Assembly: GCA_021613535.1 (NCBI GenBank)
Contig: CP075496.1
Span: forward strand, 2,728,001-2,792,000
DNA length: 64,000 bases
Direction: 5' to 3'
From: Adineta vaga
Lineage: Eukaryota; Rotifera
Shown: in pieces, positions 1 through 13,600 of the stretch
Position numbering within the stretch: position 1 is the stretch's first letter
How the letters are laid out: each line of letters starts with the position of its first letter
Notes under the pieces: model-generated
Seen by the model: only the letters and a program-made list of their open reading frames with translations
Database searches by the model: none
Told to the model about the DNA's origin: nothing
Translations under genes and position numbers: made by a program

Positions 1-405
1 AAAGAAACATCAAGAGTAAAACTTGAACACTATTAAAGCTTGATCTTGGTCTTAAACACCCCTACTATTGCCAATGGTTCTTCTTTTTTGAATTTGTCCT
101 CAGTAGAAATCAAGCACCTTAGGTACCAATATGGTTTTATACAATTCTACTCGTACCCACACCCGACACTGCACTTTAGTCTTTATATTAACTTCAAAAG
201 ACGCTTTTTCATTCAAAGATAGTTTGTCTTTGAGTCCTTCTTTCGGATTCAAAAGCACTTCGCCAGTTGCATCGGTAGATAAGAGATATGAATGTCACCT
301 TTCATACAGTAATAGACAAGTCGTTGACTAAGTTATCTCTATGGGGTGGAGTAGGGAGAGCACACCGTTCTAGTTGCCATTAACACAATAGCGGTTTTTT
401 GTTAT
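1..405. other. Left edge, no gene recognised
   Basis: I see no supported gene here. On the minus strand a stretch at about 105-290 is open in one frame but has no start codon and no similarity I recognise. It ends close to where the decayed retrotransposon starts, so it may be flanking or insertion debris. Confidence 0.4.
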
Positions 406-1090
406 TTATTTTTGATTTTCCAGGTCGATAAACCACGACAATGCAACTTCGATTATCATAGCCGTTTTATTGACCGCGTCAACAACAGGCAGATTAAGTT
501 TATCATGACGTATGTTAGTCCACATTTGTACGGGTTGATTCCAGTACAGCTTAGTAATATCATTTTCTTGTAAAGAGTCAACTTTTTGTATGTAATGAGG
601 CGGCGGTGGATCGTACTTCTTGCATACTATATAATATAAATCTCTTGCTACGGAGTCATGTCGATCTATATAAAAAGTTGGTAGCCATTTTGGGGCGGCA
701 CGAGATGACATGCTCTATAGTTTCCATGAAACCGTCACACATTCCACATTGGATAGTGTTTTCCTTGTCACAAAAAGCTGGATGAGGTCTTGTGATGAGA
801 TATCCTTCTTGTGCAGCTAGTACATTTCTTACTCCAACGGTAGAGATCGATCATACTTGCAACCATAGAAAGGAAGCGTTCATGTTGATATTTTGTGTTG
901 TGTGTAGAACACGTTCGGAGATATCTAGATTGTTCCATTTATCGAGAAGTCTGTTGGTGTTGACATTTCAAAGTAACTTGATCATGTTTTGGACCACGTT
1001 TTCAGCGCTTCTGAATTGAAAACCATCTACTATGCCTGTAGAAGTTTTTAGATCAGATTCAGTATTTATATTTTAGGATCTTAAAACAGC
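406..1090 (-). pseudogene. Decayed non-LTR retrotransposon (LINE) 3' end
   Basis: The minus strand carries the C-terminal part of a LINE-type polyprotein. From about 1065 to 690 one frame holds an AAQEGYLITR-like segment, then a Cys-x2-Cys, ETIEHVISC zinc-knuckle-like signature (about 690-770). The reading then shifts frame near 700 into a YIDRHDSVARDLYY segment and a final NKTAMIIEVALSWF block ending at 406. This order (AAQ..TR, C-x2-C..ET..H..C, RH..VA, then the hydrophobic 'D-A' block) is typical of the end of non-LTR retrotransposon ORF2 proteins. At least two in-frame stops (near 855 and 960) and the frameshift show it is dead. No reverse transcriptase catalytic motif (YxDD) is present, so this is a 5'-truncated copy. 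Family assignment beyond non-LTR is not possible by eye. Confidence 0.72.
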
Positions 1091-2941
1091 TCGCACGTCA
1101 CTAATAGTATTTGGTTTTCCTCTGTTGGCTGTATTTTTGAATACGGTATAATGAAGGCTTCATATAATTTCTCATACATAAATAAGCCCATGTGTATATG
1201 GATATTTCCTCGATTAAATCGTATACCGATTTTAGGTCGCACTCACCTTTTTTAAGTCGTCAGGTAGAAGCGAGATCTGGCGTTAGCTTTATACTTGGCT
1301 TTTCCTTCGATGAGCATTCTTCGAATTTTTTGTCAAATTGTTCTACTTCAGTAAGTTGCGTGTCGTATTCAATACTACCTTTCATTAAATTAACACTAAC
1401 ATAAATCAACGAAAAAAAGAAAAGAAATGAGCAAAACAGTAAAACACAACAAAAAAAGAAAATGGGGAGGGTGGCACGTATAAAATTCGGATACTACTAA
1501 GATTTACCTTTGATTTTCCCAAAAGACGTTTATTGGACGATTGAGTGCGTTCCGTGACGGCATGAGAGTTGATCGTCGCACCGTCATCTCTTATAGTATT
1601 TACATTGCTGGAAGTTTTCAGATCTGTATCTAATGGTCGTGACGCAGCAACAAAGTTGACCAGCAAATTTCGCTTGCTACGATCGTTTATTGTATAGAAT
1701 GAGACACTACGTGAAAGTAGGCTACTTACCTCGCGTAAACATGTCATTATTTAGTTAGCAAGGCATTTAATTATCTATTAAAACTTTCTTGTATTTATAC
1801 AGTCAATAAGTAAGACTGTATGATGACTGACCGGAATTGTGATGACATCTACAGAGATATAAGAGAAAAACAGAAGATTTTGTTGTAAAAAACCCTTATC
1901 CCCAGGCTAAGCTATTTTTATCGTCCACCAGAGGCACAAAATTTCCAATTGAATTTATTTCCAGTACCTGTCTTCTTCAAATCCACATTGGTCATTATTA
2001 TTTGTATCACGATCACTTCGTTGCTCATCGTTTGTCTTATTTTTACATTACGTTTGACCAGCTAATATTCGAATACCCATGTAGAATAAGAAGTAAACAA
2101 ATATCATTCAAGAGTATTTCCAATATTCATCTAATGAAGAGCAATAACTGTTTCTACTGTTTTCCACCTTTTCAATGGATTTTTAGTATATTATTTGGAT
2201 TTTCAAGAGAGTTTAATATTACTTTTATTATAGTAGTTAGTAGTAATTTTCAGAAAAATGGATTTTTTTCATTGAATTTTTGATCAAGAAAAAGCATTAT
2301 GTATTTAAAAGTATAATAATATTTACTTAGAAACATTTGTTATTTAACACTTTTCCTCGCGATAGGCCAATTTTTTATATTCTTTATTTGTATGCTTTTT
2401 GCTCAAAACTTACATGAGCATTTACTCGATCATTAACTATGTATATTTTATTGGCGGCTGTCCTACAGCGTGTGTTACCGTATGATTGGTAATCATACCA
2501 GTAGATATTCAAAAATCTATGATAAATGACTATGATGTGGTAGAAGTGGAGTGGCGAAAGCTGATTTTATCATAATATGGTACCACTGCATACCAGTTGA
2601 GTCACAGTTTGTCATACGATATACCTATATTTTAACAAAAGATGCTATTACGACTTCTAAAATGGCTTTCATACTTATTGGAAGCAGGTGTGAACACTCT
2701 GAACATGTACCATTGTTCTGTAAAAGATAGTACACGCAAAGAGATTTTATTCAATCGTGCTGATTCGATGATTCAGCACTATTCTTCCGTAATTCTAGGT
2801 GATTATCTTTTCTCATCTACTTGTGGCAGTTTAGAAGCCAAAAATAAATTGTAGTGAGTAGTATAGAGATCGTCTTCTCGACTTACATGATAACCAGCTG
2901 TATAGTGCTGTCATAGGTAATCTATCCGAGTCATTTCAAAC
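1091..2941. other. Non-coding stretch, no gene recognised
   Basis: AT-rich sequence without a supported gene. Short open frames (for example 1406-1747 minus and 2002-2283 plus) show no domain, no exon chain and no similarity I recognise. It may contain further decayed retrotransposon sequence belonging to the element ending at 406. Confidence 0.4.
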
Positions 2942-3041
2942 ATTACTATCAGAGATGGGCAACTTAAACTCCGTAGTTTGACGCTTTTTTACTTGGAAAT
3001 GGAATGGCTTATCACCGGAGTTGTCCGTCTCTGATTAATAT
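2942..3041. mobile_element. 84-bp hAT-like miniature element with 8-bp target duplication
   Basis: The element spans 2950-3033. It begins CAGAGATGGGCAACT and ends AGTTGTCCGTCTCTG, imperfect terminal inverted repeats of about 15 bp with two mismatches. The flanking 8-mers are ATTACTAT (2942-2949) and ATTAATAT (3034-3041), matching at 7 of 8 positions. Eight-base target duplications and CAG-starting termini of the form CAGNGNTGGGCAA are characteristic of hAT DNA transposons. With only about 55 bp between the termini it is a non-autonomous (MITE-type) derivative. Confidence 0.7.
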
Positions 3042-3751
3042 ACCTATAAACACTAGAGAAGAAGCTACTTTATTCAATCTAAGGATATTTTATGAGTAAG
3101 ACGAATGCTGTGTTGTGGATAGTCCACCACTAACTATTTCCATTGATTTTCACTCAACTAACGCCGAAGAGAAATTTCTGAAAAAAACCTCGAATGTCTT
3201 AAATTGCAAAAATTGAGTGTCGAAAGAGATCACATATATTTTCAGGTCTACCAATCGAGAAACTTGTCTTCGTTCCGATCCGTCCGGTGCTGTGAACTGT
3301 ACATTTATGCATCGTTTTTTCATTTCGATGCTATTATATATCGTCTATGACATAATATCCTTTTATTTAAATTTTATACACAAGGATGTGGGTGCATCTT
3401 CTCTAACCACCCTCATCCGTATCCTTATAGTTTATATCGGTTTGATTCATAATGCCTATTTGTGGTATGTATTCAAATGATTGACATGATAGTTCAAAGA
3501 AAAAATGCTATTTTTCTAGCTATAGATTATGATTTCAGTAAATGAGTGAATCATAGGTTTCTCGTACAATTGACTAAAACAATGAGAGTGCTCTCAAAGA
3601 AAATCCAATTTGTACATTTTGTTCCTTATCACTCAGCGAATCTGTAGTAAAAGTTTCCGCGCTACCAGACACGTCCTTGTCAAGATATTCGAACATCAAG
3701 TTTGGATTTTCAACAAAAACCTTTTTAAGAGAAACTGCTCCGAATATGCGG

Positions 3752-4116
3752 ATCAGTGTGAAGCTAGCATCATTTAGCTAGCACCACGAAACTAAGAATT
3801 TTATGAAAATGAATTCCCGCTGATAACAATGAGTCTATTCGATGCAGAATCTAATTCTGAGTCGAATGGTGATATTTCTATTCACGGGAAAACGATAGGA
3901 AAAAAGCTTTCTTTGATCTTTATTTGTCTTCTATACATGTATATGGGTCATTATACGACATTCGACATGCAATTTCTCTGCCCAGAATGAACTTCCGCCC
4001 ATGGAAAAGAGTCTGTTCCACTCAGAATTAAATTCTGCATCGAATAGACTCATTGTTATCGACGGGAATTCATTTTCACAAAATTCTTAGTATCGTGGTG
4101 CTAGCTTCACACTGAT
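3752..4116. mobile_element. Foldback element with ~100-bp inverted arms
   Basis: The left arm (3752-3862) and the right arm (4020-4116) are inverted copies. Over about 97 aligned bases I count roughly five mismatches, about 95% identity. The left arm also has a 14-bp insert beginning near 3770 that repeats a GCTAGCA word. The spacer (3863-4019) is 157 bp and shows no coding potential. A transcript or single strand of this region would form a long hairpin. The layout fits a foldback/MITE transposon; I could not delimit a target-site duplication. Confidence 0.72.
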
Positions 4117-4127
4117 AATATGCGGTG

Positions 4128-5548
4128 AAAGCTGACGTATGATGCATCATTAGATAGATCTGAGGTAGTGTAATCTAATGGTACTCACAGCAATCGAAGT
4201 GCATGAGAACGGAGAAACCCGAAAAAATGTCCAAATACGCATTTTTCAAAGAGAGCGTTTTAATTAAGACTTTAGCCCCCAAACCTGATAATCTACCAAA
4301 AATAGCTTCCAAATAGCTCAGAAAGAAATGAATCAGAAGGTCTTTGATAGTGACGATTGCTATCGAAATCAGCTCAAAAATATATAAGCAAAAAATTGGA
4401 TTCACAAAAAAGAACTAGGTCTACATTTTGAGGTATATCGTAAAACTCATCCTAAAAGTAAGCGAAACAAAGAACTAGTTGATGGTATTCTTCTTCAGTT
4501 TTTCACGCTGCATCTTTCTATGGCAGTCCGACTAGTTCTCTTTCAGTAATTGAGGAATAAAAGACAAAACAATTCTGAAAAACTTCGTCCACAGTTAGCA
4601 TGTAATTAAGGCTTTTTGTTCTGGCCTAATTAAAAAAAGTTTACCACAACTATTTTTAGATAGTTTCGTAGTTTTTTTTACGCTCCATCTTCTACTGGCT
4701 TTGATTTTTTAAAGTATGTTCCTTGTCCCCTCTAGAGTCGTTTTAAACTGAGTCTACACTTTGTCTGTAAATCTGTTTTCGTAAAATAGAATAAAAAAAA
4801 TAAACAAATAAACAAAAGTGAGCCGCGTGAATGGATAGAGAATTAAATTCTGCGCAAAACTTGATATTCGTCTATTTTATCATTCTTCTTTCGTTACTTC
4901 AAAAACTTTGTTTTCATCGGTAACTCATCGAAAAAAATGTTTTTTTTACTTGTATCTCTTATATCTCAGTCGGACGATGAGTTATGGAATTGAAATTTTT
5001 TGTGATAGTGGGAGATACATTAAGGAATCTTAGGGAAAAAATCTAAGATCGCACTATGGAAACTGGAATTACAGGGGAAAAGGTTAAAAAAATGTAATTA
5101 TACAATAAAGTTATGATTCACTATCATTTATAGAAGAAATCGGTGACTTGATTATTCAGCAGAGAGATAGATAAAGTTTTTTCGAAGAATGATATTTTAA
5201 ATAGAAAAATGCAATATGTCTTTGTGCATTTATCAATATTTTTGTTTTCGTTGTTGTCAGATTAGCGACATAGTTGGTTGGAATCGAGATTTCATTAAGA
5301 AATCGCCTGTATGAGTATAAAGAGTTTAGTTTGACACTTGTGATCATGATCTGATCGTGAAATTTAGATTGCTTTAGTTTTTCAAAGAGAAAATTGAATA
5401 TTTCCCTCCTTTTATTGAGATTAATAGTGAATATTATGCATCATTCATCATCAGTAGAGATCTTACTTTTTTTTATTAAAGTATCAAAGACAACAAATGA
5501 AAATATTTCTTCAAAACAAATAACAACAAAAAAGAACATTAATCAATT
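4128..5548. other. Non-coding stretch, no gene recognised
   Basis: AT-rich with scattered short open frames that lack exon structure or similarity. The stretch just downstream of the RRS1 stop at 5549 presumably contains its 3' UTR. Nothing else is supported. Confidence 0.4.
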
Positions 5549-7413
5549 TCATTTCGTTGTTGAAGAATTCATTTGTTCAAAAAGTTTCAGTTGTTTATTT
5601 TTTTCATTTTTTAAACTTCCTAAATTTGATTCATATTTTCTTTTTTTGCTGAATCCACGTGTTTGTCGTTCTTCATCGGGTGCTGCACGTTCCGAAAATT
5701 GACCCATACTAGCGTCAGAATATTTCGCTGTTGCCAAAGCTTTTTTCACCTGAAATACACGTAAGATAACTAGTAAAAGTTTTTCGAAAATGATATCTCA
5801 ACTTACATCATTGGTTGATGATTTCTTATTGATGATGGCACCGTCATTTCGAACTAAAATAGAATGATTCAACGATTTGTAAAAAGTTATTTTAATAATT
5901 ATTTGTTAGTAGTCTGTGATTGGTTACGTATAGCATTTTTTCGGAAAGATATTCAATTCTTCATTTTCGATTCACTCTGGTATCTTCTGATGAATATATA
6001 TTTTATAATATGGTTAAACCGTAACTTCTCTCATCAAAATGATACTGTTTTTAATTCCATGAAATTTCTAAATCTTGGATTATTTTAATGTAACTGATGG
6101 ATAACTTTTTTGTGATATAGAATCGAACATATTATAAATCATTCTCATAAAGTCAACTTCAAAAACACTTTCAAATATTAGTTTTCATCCGATTCTGCTT
6201 TGAAAAAAATTGTTTTTTAGCAAGGATCACAGAGAGTTTATCTATTTTTCTTCGTCTTTAAATAGAATGAGTATCTCATTCATTTAAATTTCAAAATAAA
6301 TACATATGTTACTAGTCAAGAATTATTCGAAAGATTAGTATTTCGTTATGTAGTTTAAATTCAATATACAATAAATAGATAGATCTATTTATTACAATTA
6401 AGTTAATATTTCTTATTTACCGTTGACTTTATTTGCACGAGCAATATTTTTTAAACGTTGAAATTCATTTTTTGCTACACGTTCTTTCTTCGCTGTTAAT
6501 CGCTTAGCGAATTGATCTTCATTTGGATCTGAAAAGAAAACACCAAATGGAGAAATTTTCAACAACTTTATCTATGAATATACCTGTACTAGTTGGTACT
6601 TCAATAAGCCATGGTTTCGTATCGTCATTGGCTTTTTTATAGCCATAACGACGACCCCATTCTTTTTTAGCTTCATCCCAAACAAATTTGCTTTTCTTCT
6701 TCTTCACAATACCTTTACTTTGAGCAAATTTTTGCCATTTACTTAAAGGTTTTGGTTTCGGAAGCTGAATTAAATAAAAACGATTATTTATAATGGTAAA
6801 TTAAATCATTACTAACTGGTTTTTCTCGAGGCACAACCGTTTTTGGTTCTGGTAATTTAGCAACGACAGCATTGTCATGTCGTTCAATGGGTACCTGCAA
6901 TAACAAGTAGAATCTCTATATGAAATATTCAAAATGACATACCTGCCACAAAGCATTGATGAATAATTGCATATTATCACGCATTGTATTTTTAATATAT
7001 TCTTCTCGATTTTTTCTAAATAAATAAAAAATATCAATTAAAAGAATGATTTTCTACATGTCACAATAGAAGTGACAGATAAACATTAAGAGATAATGAA
7101 GATGAATGATATCTTGGCACAGTTAATAAATTATTGACGAGTACTTTCTGTAGTTTTGCTTTCATTTCAAATGAATCGAAATTTGACAGAATAAAATAAT
7201 TAGGAGGACATCTAGTAATCCATATATTCGTTTTGATGTTATTAATACATACTTATATGCTTGTTGATCCACTACATTAGAATCCCAAACAAGTAAGTTA
7301 CCAAGATCGACATCAACTGGACATGGTTTTATAACTTCAGTTGATTTTAATATTCTATCTTGTTCATCGACATCTCGTTGAAGAATAGTTTTAACAAGAT
7401 CGTTTGAGGTCAT
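5549..7413 (-). CDS. RRS1: Ribosome biogenesis regulatory protein RRS1
   Basis: Nucleolar factor of the RRS1 family, needed for 60S subunit assembly (with RPF2 it brings the 5S RNP into pre-ribosomes). Seven exons give a multiple of three and 282 codons: 7413-7253, 7015-6943, 6894-6817, 6764-6584, 6528-6421, 5853-5807, 5749-5549. Recognisable blocks are DLGNLLVWDSN near the N-terminus, MRDNMQLFINALWQVPIER, LPEPKTVVPREKP, then the family hallmark KSKFVWDEAKKEWGRRYGYK followed by DDTKPWLIEVP, and a basic C-terminal part with FSKKRKYESNLG. The vertebrate protein's long lysine/glycine-rich tail is missing: this one stops at MNSSTTK. It lies 237 bp downstream of the TRRAP stop on the same strand, and a strong splice acceptor (AG at 7425-7424) lies 10 bases before its ATG, which suggests it shares a transcript with TRRAP. 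Confidence 0.93.
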
Positions 7414-7423
7414 GATTGAAAAT

Positions 7424-7441
7424 CTGAAAAAAAATATATGA
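7424..7441 (-). promoter_or_regulatory. Splice acceptor just before RRS1 ATG
   Basis: A T-rich tract ending TTTTTTTTCAG lies 10 bases upstream of the RRS1 start. No upstream coding exon is visible in the 237-bp gap to the TRRAP stop. It is either the 3' end of a 5'-UTR intron or a spliced-leader acceptor. Confidence 0.5.
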
Positions 7442-7650
7442 AAGTTGTTGTGTTTTACTTCATTGCTTGTAACTTTCATAACTTTTTCTTTATCCTATAC
7501 AAAATATAACAACGAATGAACAAAAAGATCTAGCGAATATCATGCTCAACACATTATAACATGTGCTTCGTATACAACGTCATACACTTAAACATTAACA
7601 TAAATGTAGAAATTTATCAATGACAAAAACTCGATTTGTTTTCCTATTTC

Positions 7651-10600
7651 TTATAACCATGGATAATGGAGTGGGTTTAGACGCGACAGTTGATTGATAT
7701 CTGTAGAGGTTTCGATAAGCTGAGACACTAATTTTCTTGATACATCGAAATCCATAAATTCTAAATGGAAAAAAATATTAATCAAATAGGATAAGAGTTT
7801 TTACGTAAACATACGAGTCAACTTTGATTCTAATTGATATGCTCTTTTTTCGACCAATTCAATACATTCTTTTTGCGTCAATTCAGGAGCTAAATAAAAC
7901 GAATAGAAAATTATTGAAATAATTAAATTAACTATGACAAGTTCTTAAAATCGCGCAAATGTTGGATGTATGTGTCATCGATATTTTCATTTTTCATGCT
8001 GATTTGGTTTTAATGTCAAAATTATATTCAATTATAAATACTAGGAACTAGATTATTTTTATAAGATATTCCATCAAACTTACCTTTATATGTATATCTT
8101 CCTTATAGAAAATCTTCAAATATTCAACTATTTGATATTTAGGTTGCGCTAATGATGTTAATGTTGCTAAAACTGTTGCTGTTAGTGGTCCCATTTTTCC
8201 AAATTGATTTATGAATGTATTGATATTTGGTGTCAAATAAATCTTTTCATCTTTTCTATTTAAATCGTCTTCTAATCTCAGATATAATGGATTGATATTT
8301 CCGATTGAACATTGAATATTTAACTGATTATTTGTATACATATAAAAACCAAATAGATAATTTAACGTTGAATAAAAACTTAATGATATTGTAAAAATTT
8401 TTCGAAATGAAAAATATTCCGTTGCAGTTCGGTGTTCATTTAATGTCCATTGTTGTAATAATTGTCTATTTGGAAAATATTCATTTTGTATTACTTGATA
8501 AACATTTAATAAATTTTCAGTATTATCATCAATTAATTCATAATATTTTCTTATTGGTATCATTGATCGATCATTATATATGTCAATTAAATTAATTACT
8601 GAACGATTATCTTCAATTAATCGTAATGATGGTAAATATGTACATAAATGTGGAAAGAATATTTGCATATGTCTTTTTAATAATTCTTTTTCTTTTCGTA
8701 TACATATATTATTGATCATTTTAAAAAATTGTAATGTATTTTCTTCTAATTCCCATTGTAGATTAAGTTTATCAATTGATATCGTTTGATAATTATTTGA
8801 TAAGAGATAATACATCATTTTACCATTATGGGCACGAATTGTTAAACGATTAAAATAACGTTCATGTTTGTAAATACGTTCAATTGTTGGAAAGAATTTA
8901 TTGATTCGGAAAAAGAAATTTGCTTCAGGAGCATGCCATAATTCTCCAGGCATATTAATATCATTAGTTATTTGAGAATTAAATGATAATAAATGTAAGT
9001 ATTTCGTTGGATTTAAATATTTTATACGTGCTTCTGTTTGTTCAATACGACGTTCAACTAAACTTATCCATTTACCAATCAAACCAATAAATGATCGAGA
9101 TATATAAGTATTATTTAATACACTAGAAAACAAAAGAGATATTTTCTATTTATCAATAAATTATGTTTCTATAAAATAATTTTCTTTGTATATAGAATGT
9201 TATATCATCAAATAATACACGATTGTGAAATGCGAAAATATCGCAACGAAGAAATGTATACAATAAGAAATCTTTCTTCTATAGTAGTTCTTATTAGAAA
9301 ATTCACTTTTATTCAATAATCGATAATGATAGAAGAACTTTGATTATATAAAACTTACCTTTGATCAAAATCATTCCAAAATTGTATTTTGAATTGTTTT
9401 AATTGATCAAATTCTTTTTCATCATTATTTAAAATGTCTTTTAAATGTTGAATAATTAATTTGACATCATTGGATAAATTTTTTTTATTTTCATATAAAT
9501 CTTGATAAATTTTCCTTTGACATTCATATAAACGTTTACTCATATATTCAAGAAATGTTTCATTAATTGTATTTAATTGTTCAATAAGAATATCTAATGT
9601 GCGTACAATTGTTGGATTTTGTTCGAGTAAAATTTGTTCTAAACGATTCAAATTATTAATAGCTTGTTGTCGATAGGATATTATTGGTAAATTTAAACTA
9701 TTTTCAATTGTTGGTGTTGTTGGTGTCAATGGTATTTGTTTTTCTTCTTGATTATTTTCAATTAATTTTCTCAAATGTTTCTTTATTTGAATATAAACAG
9801 CTTGAGGATATAAACGTATCAATTCATTCAATAGAGTAAACATACATTGACTCGATTCATTACGAATTAATTTATTTAAAATTTCTGGTAACCAGAAAAG
9901 CCAATGTTGAGCTGGTATTAAAGATAGATAACGTTCAATACATGTTGATAGTTTATTATTATTTTCATTTTCATTATCACGTGAAAGTAGATAGAAAATT
10001 TTCGATAATATTGAACGAGCTTTAATTTCATTTAAATCTTTACAAGCATTTAAATAACAAACAATAATAGCTTCATCATCATGATGAATAGATGATTGTT
10101 TTAAAAGAAAATCTCCCCAATTGATCCATGTTCGAGTTAAATTTGAATCTGATAATTGTGCTGAACAACTGAACAATTTTTGTGCTTCATCGTTAAGATC
10201 TAATTTCGAATAAGCAACTGCTTTCAAAGAATAGAATTCACTCATCATATCTTTATTGAAATATTTGGTATTAGCTTGTTCAATAAGATCAAATATATCT
10301 TGAACTTCCGTGGTCGATAATGTTGGAAGTAATATTAAATAACATTTGATTATTTGTTTGATTTTTTGAAAACTATCAACAACTGGTACACTTGGTATAA
10401 CAGTACCAATTCTAAAACAATAAATAGAATATGAATTATTTTGCTAATCAATGATTTTCTTTTCAATGATATTTACCTTGAAAGAATTTCCATACAAATA
10501 TTTGGCATATGATGTTTTCGTGCAATTTTTCCTAATTGAGTAATTGATTGTGCAATTGCATGAATACCAAGTAGAACTTGACCCGTATTTGTATTCGTAT

Positions 10601-13600
10601 TGATATTATTTGTTAATGATGAATTTGTTCCATTGAGATCTTTATCAAATTGTGAACTTATCGCACCATATTGAAGTTCACGCCATGTAAATATATCGTT
10701 CCAAAAACTTAATGAATCATTTATTAATGGTAAACGACTTTTCCATGTTTTCACAATGGTTTTCAGTTCATGAATATTTGTTGTTTGTCGAATATTAGTT
10801 GTTGTCGTAGATGTATTACCATTGGTTGTTGTTGATATAATTGATGTTGATGTATTATTATTATTTGAATTGGTTTGTATATTTAATAAAATTTGTGCTG
10901 ATTCTTGTAATTCAATAATACGTTGTGATGCTTGTAATAAATTTAGATGTGAATTTGAAATATAATTTGGTAAATGTTTCCATTCTTTTAAAGCATTTAA
11001 TGAACAATAATCAATTAAACGTTCAGTTATATTCATAGTTGTTTGATAGATTGTTGGATCATCTGTATTTGTTATTGTTGAACATAATGTTAAATAACAA
11101 CGATATAAAGCAAATTTCCATTGAAAATCTTTTATAGTTAATATATTTGATATAATTGTTGATTGTGTCAATGTAGGATTTTGATTTAAAAATTGAAATG
11201 TTTGAATAGATGAGTTTGTTAGATTCATATTTGTTCCATTACACATCGCATCTAATTGTCCAAGTGTTTCTTTCATTAATGACCAATTCGACGATCTCCA
11301 TGTACAATCAAGATAAAGTAAATGATCACGATTACTTTGTTGTTTACAATAAGACATTAATGTATCCCATTGATTTAATTCTTTCGTACATTTTATCCAA
11401 TGTTGTTCGAGAAATGAATATTCATCTAATGGAGAAAATGGATTGGACGTTTCTGGCATAGATATTTGATCTGTTCCAAGTAGTTTTATTGATTGTGTAT
11501 AATATTCAAGTGCTTGATGAAAGAAACCAAGTTGTTCATATTGTAATGCATTAGAAATTAATAAATTTATATTTGGAGAGAATTGACGATGCAACCAGAG
11601 ACTTATATTATAATCATCTTCATGTAAATGTTCATATAATTCACTAAGAGAATTCAATGATTCTTGATAAATTTCATCATTTTTTAAAGATTCTAAATAA
11701 AAGAAAACATATTACAATAGATGAATATGAAAAATCGAGTGTTAACTTGTGAAATAAAAACTAACATAGAAAGATATGTGTTAAATTGAGTTCAATAATA
11801 CTCAAATTTCTAGTTATTATTTGAATATATAGAAAAAGTACTTACCATGATTTGGATATTGATCTAATATATATTGTTCAAGTAATAGAATACTTCTGTG
11901 CCAAGTATTATGTGTTTTACCAATATATTTAAGTATAACTGGTCGTATAATAGGCACAAATTCTGATATACTATCATTATGCTTAAACATACAATAAAAA
12001 GCTTCGAGTATGGTATTCAATGAACTGTATGGATATAGATCACGTTGTTGTAAATGTGTTCCACTAACGAAAAAAGGTTGAATAATTTGTTGAAATAGAA
12101 TAAGACGATATTTTTCTGGTATAAGACGAAGAATTTTCGGTAAAAGATCAATAAATAAATAATGTGTTAATTTATCAATAACTATTGAATTATTCGTATG
12201 TAAAAATTGAATTATAGAATCAAATAAATCATTTGTTTTCAATTGTATCGATGTGAGAGTTTTTAAAAAACTGATTTCATTATTAATTAGTTCAGTTAAT
12301 TTGACTAGATTTGTATTTTCACGTTCAACAACATCGCAAGGTTTATCAGTTGGAAATCGTCGTATATTTTCGAAGGAGATTGGTCGTTTGAAATTTTTCA
12401 CTTTTGGTTCATTCAATGATATTGAAGATGTTCGTTGTTTCCTAAATAAGTATAATGTATCGTTTGTTTTTATTTACATCAACAGCTGAATAGAAAAGTA
12501 TGCTAATCTATATATAAATGAACTATATCATCCACGTCCAAACCCTCAAGATTACAAAATCAATCTTGTCTAATGATATTCGTTTTGTTCGGAGAAAGCA
12601 ATTCTTACTTTGTCACAAGTGTACTCATAGCTGTAACACCTAGTGCATTAGATATAATTGAGTAAGCTGGATTTTGTGTTGATGCTTCATCATTAACTTC
12701 CATTTTAATTGGTGTTTCGGGAGTTTGTTCTGTTTTTGTTACGATATTTTCGATAGACGACGGATTTTTTGTTTTAACATAATCGATTAGAAAATCATAT
12801 CGATCATAGAATTCACCAGATTTTACGACAGATGTTAATGATGGTAAAGCTGATGTGCGATTATCCACAACTGATAATGGAATTGTCGAAGAGACACACG
12901 TATAAAATAACTAGAAAGATTAAAGATATTTTTCGATTTTATTTGAAAAAAGAAACTAATTTATTTTGATTACTTCTAAACATTGTTTAATCCAATAGTG
13001 TTGTCCAAGATATTCCCAATTTTGTGATAAAAATATGAATAATAATCGATCATGTAATGTCTTTCGTAGATTTTTATCTAGGATAAGAAAAAATTGTTTT
13101 CGTAATTGTTGGTTCGTCGATTTTAAACCAAGAATAAATGCAGCTTCTAATTTAATACATAATTCTCGATAATTCGATTCTTGATAAACATGTAAAATAA
13201 GCTCAAGAAAACTATTTGTTAGATCATTATCATTATTTTGTTGTTGATGTTGATGAAAACGTCCACTTTTATCGATACATTGTAAAAGTCTCAAAAGCAA
13301 TTGAGACTTTTCTTTTAATGATGGAACCAATTGTACATCACCACGCCATTTAAGCCAGTCATAAACAAGACGAATTATAGCACGAACCAACGAGATATCA
13401 TGTGATTTTTCGATTAAACACTAAAAGAAATTTATCAAAAAACCTCTATTAATACTTAATTCGCATAAATTTCATACAATATTTTTTTCTATACATATAG
13501 ATTTTAGTGATATCTGATTTGATGCGATCATAGTCATGATAATTGAATTACTGTAGGAGATATATTAAGAATGTTTCAGTTGAATTGATGATTTACTATA

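Noticed and set aside
1406-1747. Possible upstream part of the retrotransposon
   Set aside because: A short DLKTS word is shared with the frame near 1060, but no reverse transcriptase motif is readable, so I did not extend the element.
3217-3480. 87-codon plus-strand open frame with TM-like segments
   Set aside because: Lies in the repeat-like left region, has no similarity I recognise, and its start is not an ATG in the sequence.
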